Both the position numbers and the translations under genes were made by a program. DNA of 64,000 nt. It comes from Arenibacter arenosicollis. Lineage in GTDB: Bacteria; Bacteroidota; Bacteroidia; Flavobacteriales; Flavobacteriaceae. Below the pieces are notes generated by a model, which was not told where the DNA came from, did no database searches, and worked only from the letters and a program-made list of their open reading frames with translations. The stretch covers positions 1 through 64,000 of the forward strand of contig NZ_JACLHY010000026.1 in the NCBI RefSeq assembly GCF_014397245.1, written 5' to 3'. Below are positions 15,962 to 24,334 of this stretch, one piece after another (position 1 is the first letter of the stretch; each line of letters begins with the position of its first letter).

Positions 15962-17272
15962 TTACAAGCCAATAAAATTATTGATCTTAATATCGTTGGC
16001 TTTTAAATCGAACATGAGGTTATATAAGCCAAAAAAGGTCCTGTTGATATAAATAAAATGTTTGGAACCTCTATTTCCATTCATTTTTCGTAATTCGGTA
16101 CTCTTAGAATAACGTTGTCCCAATTCGGTGATTTTTCCAAAGAATTCACCATCTGAAAAGTCAAAGGTTTCTTCATGAAACGGTTGGGTGAAAAGAGATA
16201 ATAATTCATGGAACATATCCGTGAAGAATTTCGTTTCTTCCTTTGAATCGTCTTCACGTAAAATTTCCAATTCGTATAGTTTGGAAACAAAAAAATTATA
16301 ATCCCTAATATTTTCCGGTTTGGCGAGTTCAAAATAAGGGATATAGAATTCATTGGGAATAATTTTCATACAACCAAAATCCAAAGCAATCAATTCACCT
16401 TCCTTGGACACCAAGAAATTACCTGGATGTGGGTCGGCATGCACTTTTCTGAGTTTATGAATTTGAAACATATAAAAATCCCATAGCGCTTGGCCTAATT
16501 TATTGGCTTTAGCTTGATCGGTATTGTAGGCAGCAAACTCGGAAAGGTGTTCGCCTTTCATATAGTCCATAGTAATAATGCGATCAGAGGATAATTCTTC
16601 ATAATATTCAGGGAATAAAAGGTTGGGAATAAATGAGCAGGCTTTAGCAATTTCCTTGCTCTGTTGCATTTCCAACACATAATTTGTTTCCTCAACCAGT
16701 TTTCCTTCAACTTCTTTAAAGTACTTGTCCGAGTCTTTACCTTTTATGTTGAACATTTTTATAGCAATGGGTTTAACCAAGGCTAAATCGGACGCTATAC
16801 TCTCTGCAACTCCAGGATATTGGATTTTCACAGCAAGTTTTTTCCCATCCTTAACTGCCTCATGGACTTGCCCAATGCTGGCGGCGTTGACTGAAGTTGT
16901 GTTGAAGGAATCATATAATTCACTTGGCAATTTGCCAAAATAATTTTTAAAGGTTTTAAGTACCAGAGGGGGAGACAAAGGTGGTACGGAAAATTGGGCC
17001 AAGGAAAATTTTTCTACATAAGCCTGCGGCATTATACTTTTTTCCATGCTTAGCATTTGTGCTACTTTAAGTGCACTTCCTTTGAGTTGTTTAAGGCTGT
17101 CATAGATATCCTCGGCGTTGTTTTCGTTGAGTCGCGTCCTGGCCTCAATTTCCGTTTTGGTAAGTTCATCGCCGTAGTACTTGAGATAATTAACCCCAAC
17201 GCGGGCACCCGTGGAAACCAATTTTGAGGCACGATGTATTTTTGAAACAGGTATATTGTCTATTGTTTTCAT
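15962..17272 (-). CDS. ABC1/UbiB-family atypical protein kinase (436 aa)
   Basis: Family motifs appear in order: the KxGQ-like segment LKQLKGSALKVAQMLSMEKS, the Ala-rich loop SVNAASIGQVHEAVKDGKK, the lysine strand LAVKIQYPGV, then HADPHPGNFLVSKEGELIAL and DFGCMK for the catalytic and metal loops. ABC1/UbiB/AarF proteins are ATPases/kinases tied to quinone and lipid metabolism. The ATG at 17272 is used; an in-frame TTG lies one codon before it. Nine bp separate it from the TetR gene. A lipid or quinone role agrees with the peroxidase in the co-regulated operon. Confidence 0.88.
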   Translation of the reverse strand: MKTIDNIPVSKIHRASKLVSTGARVGVNYLKYYGDELTKTEIEARTRLNENNAEDIYDSLKQLKGSALKVAQMLSMEKSIMPQAYVEKFSLAQFSVPPLSPPLVLKTFKNYFGKLPSELYDSFNTTSVNAASIGQVHEAVKDGKKLAVKIQYPGVAESIASDLALVKPIAIKMFNIKGKDSDKYFKEVEGKLVEETNYVLEMQQSKEIAKACSFIPNLLFPEYYEELSSDRIITMDYMKGEHLSEFAAYNTDQAKANKLGQALWDFYMFQIHKLRKVHADPHPGNFLVSKEGELIALDFGCMKIIPNEFYIPYFELAKPENIRDYNFFVSKLYELEILREDDSKEETKFFTDMFHELLSLFTQPFHEETFDFSDGEFFGKITELGQRYSKSTELRKMNGNRGSKHFIYINRTFFGLYNLMFDLKANDIKINNFIGL

Positions 17273-17281
17273 CAACGGAAT

Positions 17282-17938
17282 TTAGTTCGTGTGCATTCTT
17301 TCCTTGAAAATGAATTTTCCAAAATCGATCACACTTTTAAGAGGCGCAATATTTAAAACATCAAAACTAGCGTTGACCGATTTTTCTATAAAAATGTCGG
17401 TCTTTTCAAAAGAGGCAGAGGTGTCGTCCATCCAGAATTTCATGGTCAGCAGTAATTGCAACCAGGCCGATTCCCTTAGCGCGCGTCGCTGAATTTTATC
17501 TATTTGTTCCTGTTTAATATCAAGAGTCTCTATGTTAAGACCCTCAATGTATGAGGTAAAGCTCTGTTTTAGCTCCGATAGTAAGGTTAGACTTTTAAGA
17601 CCGTTCTTATGGCGATCCAGTGCATGAACCACATAACTTCTATTGGCAGTCAAATTTTCAAAAAAAGTGAAGTAGAAACTCAATAGTTTATTACGGGCAT
17701 CGAAAGATTTATAGTCTTCACTTTTTTCCAAAACAGAAAGAGTATTGTCGAAAAAGGCTTTGAAAACGCGTTTATCAATAGCCTCAAAAGAACCAAAAAA
17801 TTGATAAAATTTTGATTCTTCAAAGTTGTTGGCTTTAGCAAAAGCGTAGACCGATTTTGGGTTTTCGTTATGTTCAAGGACAAAATCCATATAGGATGAA
17901 ATAATGTCGTTTTCTGAAAGTGTTTTCTTTTTTGCCAT
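17282..17938 (-). CDS. TetR-family regulator-like protein heading the UbiB operon (218 aa)
   Basis: The first 60 residues have a TetR-like HTH (SENDIISSYMDFVLEHN, then SVYAFAKANNFEESKFYQFF), and the rest is an all-helical ligand domain with RRALRESAWLQLLLTMKFWM. The recognition helix NNFEESKFYQFFGSFEAID fits TetR, although this group in Bacteroidota often accompanies ABC1 kinases. It may regulate its own operon together with the upstream CarH-like operator. The start ATG follows that operator by about 25 bp. Confidence 0.75.
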   Translation of the reverse strand: MAKKKTLSENDIISSYMDFVLEHNENPKSVYAFAKANNFEESKFYQFFGSFEAIDKRVFKAFFDNTLSVLEKSEDYKSFDARNKLLSFYFTFFENLTANRSYVVHALDRHKNGLKSLTLLSELKQSFTSYIEGLNIETLDIKQEQIDKIQRRALRESAWLQLLLTMKFWMDDTSASFEKTDIFIEKSVNASFDVLNIAPLKSVIDFGKFIFKERMHTN

Positions 17939-17956
17939 GACTTAGGATTGTATGGC

Positions 17957-18001
17957 ACAAGGTACAAAATGTTTAACCTTTTTATTTAAATATTAAACAA
18001 A
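17957..18001 (-). promoter_or_regulatory. Operator B and promoter of the TetR-UbiB-SDR operon
   Basis: TACAAAATGTTTAA (17963-17976), 16 bp, TTAAACAAA (17993-18001): identical in the first 14 bases, in the second half-site and in spacing to operator A at 14403-14441, while the 16 bp between the half-sites differ. The likely -7 box on the minus strand is TACCTTGT (17957-17964), a weak match in the same relative position as in operator A. No gene lies between 18002 and 18223 and nothing else is recognised there. Confidence 0.7.
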
Positions 18002-18223
18002 CTTTAACTTGATTTTAGAATATGGTGGTTTACTATGAGCTTTGAAGTCCTGAATTGCTTCCTTTTATAGTGGATAAAGTATCAAGTAAAATAGGTAGTC
18101 CAGGTTAAATCCCTTGATTTATATCCATGGAGTACGGATTTCTTAGCAAACTGGAGATAACATTAACAATTGGGCGCAGCAAATTTTTGGAGGTTCTCCT
18201 ATTTTAATGAAGCAATATGTAGA

Positions 18224-19123
18224 TTAGAGCTTTTGGACCAATTGATCTATTCGGGAAAAAGGAACGATGGCTTTGGGCAAGTCTTTTTGATTTATTTCCC
18301 GAAGCATATTGCCCAATACCCACAGCTCTGAGGTATTGTCTGTTAATAGCAAATCATGAAAATTTTTGAAATATGCCATAATATTGTCTTTGCCCGGTTG
18401 AACGGTAAAATAGGAAATGAATACAATATTGTCATATAAGGGCTTTAAATCCTTTAAACTAAATATTGGGATACTTTGTCCAAGAAAAATGGCATGGTAG
18501 CCTTTAGACAGGATTTCATAATTAAGAAACATTAGCCCCAACTCATGTATTTCATTATCAGGAAGATATAGCACAAAGGTTTTGGAAGTTTTGGTGGGTG
18601 TGTTAAATTGTAACTTTTCAGTATTCACCAAAACCTTTTGCTTGATCAAGGCGCAAATAAAATGTTCGTGGGAGGGTGTAATGGTATTAGTCTGCCAAAG
18701 TAGTCCCAATTCATGTAAAAAGGGAATAAAATCTTCATAGAAGATATTCCGAAAAGATTTTGCTTTTAATAGCTCGTTATAAGTTTTGAAGAACAGACCT
18801 TGGTCAAAATTCATCATCGACATTTTAAAAGAATTTAAAACATGTCCGTTGTTACTTTGCTCCGAAACCAAATCTCTCACAACGTTTGGAATTTTATCCT
18901 CTCCAAGTTGCGATATCTTTGAAATCTTATAACCGTTATTATAGAGAAACGTAACGTTCAGTAGTTTCTGTAGGTTCTCTATATTGTAGCATCTTATGTT
19001 GGTATCCGTTCTGTTTGGTTGAAAAAGATTGTAACGTTTTTCCCATATTCTGATAGTATGAGCCTTTATGCCAGAAAGATTTTCAAGGTCCTTGATGCTA
19101 AAGTTACTTTTAACGTTGTTCAT
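18224..19123 (-). CDS. MerR-family regulator with B12-binding domain, CarH/LitR-like photoreceptor (299 aa)
   Basis: From the ATG at 19123, residues 7-75 are a MerR HTH (FSIKDLENLSGIKAHTIRIW, EKRYNLFQPNR). The middle helical bundle has W143-x9-E153-H154 (WQTNTITPSHEH), the motif that caps adenosylcobalamin in CarH. The C-terminal Rossmann-like B12 domain has E191-I-H193-E-L-G196 (ExHxxG, lower-axial His). Family members repress in the dark and release DNA when light breaks the Co-C bond. Its own promoter and two neighbouring operons carry matching operators. The extra 8 residues of the longer frame lack support. Confidence 0.9.
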   Translation of the reverse strand: MNNVKSNFSIKDLENLSGIKAHTIRIWEKRYNLFQPNRTDTNIRCYNIENLQKLLNVTFLYNNGYKISKISQLGEDKIPNVVRDLVSEQSNNGHVLNSFKMSMMNFDQGLFFKTYNELLKAKSFRNIFYEDFIPFLHELGLLWQTNTITPSHEHFICALIKQKVLVNTEKLQFNTPTKTSKTFVLYLPDNEIHELGLMFLNYEILSKGYHAIFLGQSIPIFSLKDLKPLYDNIVFISYFTVQPGKDNIMAYFKNFHDLLLTDNTSELWVLGNMLREINQKDLPKAIVPFSRIDQLVQKL

Positions 19124-19175
19124 TATTTTGGAAAAAAAGTTAAACAAAAGTATAATTTTTATGGCTCATTTCAAA
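19118..19175 (-). promoter_or_regulatory. Promoter of the CarH-like regulator with degenerate operator C
   Basis: On the minus strand TTTG (19172-19175), 19 bp, TACTTTTG (19145-19152) is a full Bacteroidota promoter. Overlapping it, GTTCAT (19118-19123) and TTAAAC (19140-19145) stand 16 bp apart, the same spacing as operators A and B but with a weaker left half-site that includes the start codon. This fits autoregulation. Confidence 0.6.
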
Positions 19176-19329
19176 GTTGGGGTAAAAGCTAAGCTCAACG
19201 GAGCTCAGTCCTTTCTTATTTTACTGGACTGTAGTGTTATCTTAAAATCCGGAAACCCAACAAATACTAAATTTTAATATTTGTTGTGCAATTGGCCAAA
19301 TCGTATCTTTAGGGCTGAACAATTACATT

Positions 19330-21564
19330 TTGATATCAATTTCCCAATCCATTTCCTCTAATAGTAGGGAACTGTTGCAGTTCTTGAAAAGTACTAGTTT
19401 CTCCAAGGCAATACTCATCGCCATTGCGGTTACCTTGCCCATTTTAGGGGGTATTTTATCTGGACATTTAGAAATTGGACTGGCTCTTTGCTTAGGGGCC
19501 TTTTGGAGTTCACCAAGTGATGTCAGTGGAAGTTACCGCCACAAAAAATTTGGAATCCTGTTTTCTGCGGTATTGGTCATGGTAGTGAGTTTTATTGGAG
19601 GATATTTGAAGTTTGAGGCTTGGTTGCTACTGCCAATTTTAGGGATTTTGACATTTGCCATTGCGTTTATCTCGGTTTATGGGTTTAGGGCATCATTAAT
19701 TAGTTTTTCGGGCTTGTTGGCCTTGGTGTTGAGTTTCGCCCATGATTCCCAGGAATTGGAGATCTATGAATATGCCTTTTTGGTAGGTGTTGGTGGACTT
19801 TGGTATTTGTCGTTGGCAGTCCTTTGGTACCGCATAAACCCAAAAGCTCAGACTGAGGAACTTTTTGGGGAAACTTTTGTTCTTACTGCTGAATTTCTTG
19901 AAACTCGTGGTAATTTGGTTGGACCGCAAACCGATCGAAAGGAATTGCAGACCAAATTATATGAAATACAAAGTAAATTAATTGAGCATCACGAAACCCT
20001 AAGGGAAATTTTGCTTCTGTCACGGAGAACCTCAGGCCGATCTAATTATCAGGCCAAACGATTATTGGTATTTGTTCAATTGGTAGATATGCTTGAAACG
20101 GCAATTGCCAATCCCGTGAATTATGATAAAATGGATGCGCTTTTCAACCACCATCCGGAATATATAAAGAGCTTTCAGAACCTAATATTCGAAATGTCCC
20201 GTCAATTAAGGGTAATGGCCGAGGTGGGAACCGACCAAAGTAAGTTTCCGAATAATTCTAAATTGGCCGATTGTTTTACCAAGGTGAAACAGGAAATTGA
20301 TTTTTTTAGGAAGGAAAGGGAGGCTTCCGATTACGAGGGATTCCTAATGCTTCAAAACCTTTTGGAATATCAGGAAAAGCAATTTGAAAAACTTAAAAAG
20401 ATAAAATGGCTCTTAGGGAATCCGGATATGGGTTCTGTCGATTTAGTGGACCGGAATGCTTCCAAACGTTTTATAGTGTCCCAAGATTATGATCCCAAAT
20501 TATTGTTAAGGAACTTTAGTTTTAAGTCGACCATATTTAAACATTCGTTGAGGTTAGCGGTTACTGTCATGATTGGGTACGCTCTTGGTTCGTACTTCGA
20601 TTTTCAGAATCCTTATTGGATTCTCTTAACCATAATCGTAATTATGCGCCCAAGTTATGGGCTTACCAAATCTCGATCAAAGGATAGAATTATCGGAACT
20701 CTCATAGGCGGTGCCATTGCAACCGGCTTTGTTTTTCTAACTCAAAATCCCTATGTATTTGGAGTTCTGGGAGTGGTGTCGTTGGTTATTGCCTTTTCAA
20801 TGGTTCAAAGGAACTATAGGGCCGGGGCAACCTTTATAACCTTGAGTGTTGTATTTATTTACGCCATTATGCGTCCAGATGTCCTAACCGTAATTCAATA
20901 CCGAGTATTGGATACTTTGATCGGAGCAGGACTTTCCCTTGTGGCCATGTTGTGGATTTGGCCGGCTTGGGGATTCATGGAAATAAGACATCAATTGGAA
21001 AATAGCGTTAAAGCCAATAGGGAGTTTCTTTCCCAAATAGCCAATTATTATGAACGCAAGGGAAAAGTGACCACTACCTACAAGGTGTCGCGCAAGGAAG
21101 CTTTTGTTGAAACTTCCAACCTTAGTTCTGCTTTTCAACGAATGGCACAAGAACCCGTGTCCAAACAAAAATATTTGGATAAAATTTATGAACTGGTAGT
21201 GCTGAACCATACCTTTCTATCATCATTGGCATCGTTCAGTACCTATATCCAGAACAATCCTACCACAGAAGCCTCTGTAAAGTTCAAAAACTTTATTTCT
21301 AAAATTGATCAAAACCTGGGGCAAGTACTACTCGCTTTGAAAGATTCAGAATCATACGAGGCACCTACGGAGCTTCAATTGGAAGAATTTTCCAAGGAGC
21401 AGCTTCCGACATTTTTACCCCAGAACATAGGGCTTTCCCCAATGTTGGATATTCAATTGGATCGGGATCTTCAAGAAGCCCACCTTGTTACGGAGCAATT
21501 GCAATGGCTATTTTCCTTAAGCGGGAAAATGCTTAAGTTGATATCAAAAATCGAGTTTGATTAA
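19330..21564 (+). CDS. FUSC-family membrane protein, YccS/aromatic acid exporter type (744 aa)
   Basis: Two bundles of about five to six helices each (residues about 25-165 and 405-555) flank a soluble helical domain of about 230 residues, the layout of the FUSC/YccS/AaeB superfamily. The second bundle carries the family core NPYWILLTIIVIMRPSYGLT followed by SRSKDRIIGTLIGG. Members export aromatic or fusaric acids or have unknown cargo. No ATG lies near the expected start; the frame opens with TTG at 19330, shortly after a possible -7 box TATCTTTA. It is transcribed away from the CarH-like regulator. Confidence 0.85.
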   Translation: MISISQSISSNSRELLQFLKSTSFSKAILIAIAVTLPILGGILSGHLEIGLALCLGAFWSSPSDVSGSYRHKKFGILFSAVLVMVVSFIGGYLKFEAWLLLPILGILTFAIAFISVYGFRASLISFSGLLALVLSFAHDSQELEIYEYAFLVGVGGLWYLSLAVLWYRINPKAQTEELFGETFVLTAEFLETRGNLVGPQTDRKELQTKLYEIQSKLIEHHETLREILLLSRRTSGRSNYQAKRLLVFVQLVDMLETAIANPVNYDKMDALFNHHPEYIKSFQNLIFEMSRQLRVMAEVGTDQSKFPNNSKLADCFTKVKQEIDFFRKEREASDYEGFLMLQNLLEYQEKQFEKLKKIKWLLGNPDMGSVDLVDRNASKRFIVSQDYDPKLLLRNFSFKSTIFKHSLRLAVTVMIGYALGSYFDFQNPYWILLTIIVIMRPSYGLTKSRSKDRIIGTLIGGAIATGFVFLTQNPYVFGVLGVVSLVIAFSMVQRNYRAGATFITLSVVFIYAIMRPDVLTVIQYRVLDTLIGAGLSLVAMLWIWPAWGFMEIRHQLENSVKANREFLSQIANYYERKGKVTTTYKVSRKEAFVETSNLSSAFQRMAQEPVSKQKYLDKIYELVVLNHTFLSSLASFSTYIQNNPTTEASVKFKNFISKIDQNLGQVLLALKDSESYEAPTELQLEEFSKEQLPTFLPQNIGLSPMLDIQLDRDLQEAHLVTEQLQWLFSLSGKMLKLISKIEFD

Positions 21565-21804
21565 AATCCGTCCAGACATATATTAAATTGCCAATAGGAA
21601 AAGTAGGGAAGCCATGGCAGGCCTAATGCTTGAACGTTGTAATGGGATTTTTTGATCTAAACCAGGCCCTAATGCCTTTTTGATTGGTGTCAATATGGCT
21701 TGGAAGAGAAACCGCACTTAGGAATTAAAGCTTGTACTTTGGTATTTGTGGCATTTATGTATTTTTACATTTATGGCATTTCCGTTCACTCACTTTTAAA
21801 TTAT

Positions 21805-23112
21805 ATGATTAAAAGAATTATTCTTACACCGTTTCAAAAATTTGTTAAAATAGAGAGTTTAAGTGGTATCCTCTTGTTTGGTGCCACGCTCGTAGCCCTG
21901 ATCTGGGCCAATTCTGGGTTTAGTGAATCTTACAATTCTCTATGGCAATATAAAATTGGCATCGGCTCCGACGCCTTTCAGCTTACAAAACCACTTTCTC
22001 TTTGGATAAACGATGGGCTGATGGCCTTATTTTTCTTTTTGATCGGATTGGAGATAAAAAGAGAGCTGCTTATAGGAGAACTTAACGAACTGCGCAAAGC
22101 TATATTTCCCTTGTTTGCGGCACTCGGGGGAATGCTATTTCCGTTGGCCTTATTTCTTTTTTTAAATAATCAGCCTCAAACGGCTCCAGGTTGGGGAATT
22201 CCGATGGCAACGGATATTGCCTTTTCATTAGCAATTCTTCAGCTCCTAGGGAATAGGGTTCCCTTAAGTTTAAAAATATTCCTAACTGCCTTTGCCATAG
22301 TGGATGATTTGGGTGCTGTCTTGGTAATTGCTATTTTTTATAGCGGTGGGGTTGATTGGCTTTTAATTTTATATTCTTTAATTCCCTTACTGGTGCTTTC
22401 GTATCTCGGTTTTAAAGGTATTTATTCCAAATATCTGACGGTAATTCTTGGCTTTATTATTTGGTTGTTATTTTTAAAATCGGGCATACATCCTACAATT
22501 GCTGGTGTATTAGTGGCCTTTACCGTGCCCATACGGCAAAAGGTGGATATGAATTATTTCAAGGAGAACCTATCCAAAATAATTGAAGGTATTTCCCGAT
22601 CTAATAACGAGAAGGTTCCTATCCTGTCCAAAGAACAAATAGAACATATGGACGACCTGGAAGATTTGACAGATAAATTTACCTCGCCACTTCAAAGGTT
22701 GGAACATCGACTTCATGGTTGGGTAGCTTATTTTATTATGCCGGTTTTTGCCTTGGCCAATGCAGGAGTGGTTTTCAGTGCCACAGTAGATTTTGATACC
22801 TCGTTGATGATAAATATCGCTATAGCTTTGTTTCTAGGTAAATTGATTGGGATCACTTTGATGTCTTGGTTGGGTGTTAAACTCAGGTTAGCATTATTGC
22901 CCGATGATATGAACTTTATTCAGGTTGCGGGAATAGCTATTTTGGCGGGGGTAGGCTTTACCATGTCCATTTTTATTGCCAATCTGGCATTTTCAGATAA
23001 TGTAATGCTCATAGACTCTGCTAAGGTGGGTATTTTGATAGGCTCTGTTTTTTCCGGTTTGGTGGGATATCTGGTACTAAGATTTAGCGGTAGAAAGGAA
23101 AAGGGCCAATAA
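21805..23112 (+). CDS. nhaA: Na+/H+ antiporter NhaA (435 aa)
   Basis: Family motifs include LIGLEIKRELLIGELNELRK, GWGIPMATDIAFSLAILQLL and FLTAFAIVDDLGAVLVIAIF with the paired Asp of the ion site (equivalent to Asp163-Asp164 in E. coli). The C-terminal half has HPTIAGVLVAFTVPIR and IAILAGVGFTMSIFIANLAF. It exchanges protons for sodium across the inner membrane. I start at the ATG at 21805 (MIKRIILTPFQKF), as in the family; the frame is open back to a TTG at 21700. A hairpin overlaps the stop codon. Confidence 0.93.
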   Translation: MIKRIILTPFQKFVKIESLSGILLFGATLVALIWANSGFSESYNSLWQYKIGIGSDAFQLTKPLSLWINDGLMALFFFLIGLEIKRELLIGELNELRKAIFPLFAALGGMLFPLALFLFLNNQPQTAPGWGIPMATDIAFSLAILQLLGNRVPLSLKIFLTAFAIVDDLGAVLVIAIFYSGGVDWLLILYSLIPLLVLSYLGFKGIYSKYLTVILGFIIWLLFLKSGIHPTIAGVLVAFTVPIRQKVDMNYFKENLSKIIEGISRSNNEKVPILSKEQIEHMDDLEDLTDKFTSPLQRLEHRLHGWVAYFIMPVFALANAGVVFSATVDFDTSLMINIAIALFLGKLIGITLMSWLGVKLRLALLPDDMNFIQVAGIAILAGVGFTMSIFIANLAFSDNVMLIDSAKVGILIGSVFSGLVGYLVLRFSGRKEKGQ

Positions 23113-23120
23113 TGGCCCTT
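23101..23120. terminator. Hairpin overlapping the nhaA stop codon
   Basis: AAGGGCCA-ATAA-TGGCCCTT is a perfect 8-bp stem with the TAA inside the loop. There is no immediate T run, so it may be a weak terminator or a 3'-end stabiliser between the convergent nhaA and PepSY genes. Confidence 0.45.
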
Positions 23121-23159
23121 ATGTTCACTATATTTTTGTGAAATTATATTAAAATTGCT

Positions 23160-24314
23160 TTAAGCCAGTACCGGTTGTTTCTTTTTCGACTTTTTTATTT
23201 TCAGTTTTTTGATCCATATAATGGTTCCCGTAATGGGTAAACTAGTAGCGACCAAGCAAGCTAAAAAGTAAATGATCTTTGAAAATGAGCCGTATATAGT
23301 ACCCATATGTATGGGTCTGATCAAGGAGGCTATCTGAACGTTCAATGGTTTGCTGGAAAAAAGTTCCTTATGGATTATTGTTCCGTCCCTGTCCAATACA
23401 AGCTTATCGGTTATCACAGGTGAAAATCTGGAAGTATTGGTTTTTGTAATCGTATAAACATCATTTTCTTGGACAGGAACAGCAACATTGGTCTCGCCCT
23501 TGTAAGCTAGTTCAGCAGAAGCAATGTACAGTATCTCTTCAAAAGATTTTATGGAAGCATTGGGCTTTACGGCCGACTCAAATTTAGGTCCGCCACCGCG
23601 ATTGCCAAAAACTTTAGTCCCTAAAACGGCACTGCCAGCGTCCCTGTACCACTCAAAGGACCAAAAGAGTCCGGTAAGGGACATGATAACCAAAAAAATA
23701 CAAGCGTAAAATCCAAGTGTGTTATGTAGGTCGTGGTTGATCCGTTTCCAATTCGCCTTAAACTTAATTTTAAAGCCTGGTTTAAAATTCTTCCATTTCA
23801 ATTTTTTAGGAAACCATAATACTATACCACTGATAGCTAGCAAGATAAATATTATGGTGGCTACACCTACGATGGGTCTACCTATTTCGGTATCCATCAA
23901 TAACCATCTATGCATTTTGAACATGGTTAAAAAAAATCCCTCCAATGAAGATTTTTGTTCTTTTTGGTATTCCCCTGAAAATGGATTTACAAAATAGGTA
24001 GTGCCCCGCCTCTCCTTAGAGGAAGTTTTTACACTGAATTTTAGCGCTTCTTTTGTTGATTCGGGAATGGTGATAGTGCTTACGATGCCTTCCGCAGCTA
24101 AAGATTCTGATAATTGCTCCATAGAAAGCGTATTGCCTGTGGCATCGGCAACAACAAAATCTTTGACAAAAAGGTCCTTGATTTCCTCTTCAAAAGTCAA
24201 TACAGTACCACTTAAACAGACAAGGAATAAAATAATTCCACTGCCTATCCCCAGCCAGAGATGCGCATCATTGATAAACTTTCTAAAAGTATATTTTTTA
24301 ACTTTTTTGGACAT
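23160..24314 (-). CDS. PepSY-TM domain protein, siderophore-linked inner-membrane reductase type (384 aa)
   Basis: Four hydrophobic helices are visible (about residues 20-40, 150-172, 200-222 and 345-368). The motif LWLGIGSGIILFLVCLSGTV, FKMHRWLLMD and INHDLHNTLGFYACIFLVIM carry the spaced histidines expected for haem or metal ligation in PepSY-associated TM proteins. Relatives (FoxB, PiuB) reduce or help import ferrisiderophores. It begins 20 bp after the TonB receptor gene, so the two form an iron-uptake operon controlled from the receptor promoter. It ends in a Lys-rich tail. Confidence 0.85.
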   Translation of the reverse strand: MSKKVKKYTFRKFINDAHLWLGIGSGIILFLVCLSGTVLTFEEEIKDLFVKDFVVADATGNTLSMEQLSESLAAEGIVSTITIPESTKEALKFSVKTSSKERRGTTYFVNPFSGEYQKEQKSSLEGFFLTMFKMHRWLLMDTEIGRPIVGVATIIFILLAISGIVLWFPKKLKWKNFKPGFKIKFKANWKRINHDLHNTLGFYACIFLVIMSLTGLFWSFEWYRDAGSAVLGTKVFGNRGGGPKFESAVKPNASIKSFEEILYIASAELAYKGETNVAVPVQENDVYTITKTNTSRFSPVITDKLVLDRDGTIIHKELFSSKPLNVQIASLIRPIHMGTIYGSFSKIIYFLACLVATSLPITGTIIWIKKLKIKKSKKKQPVLA

Positions 24315-24334
24315 AATTCAAGAATTGTAAATTG

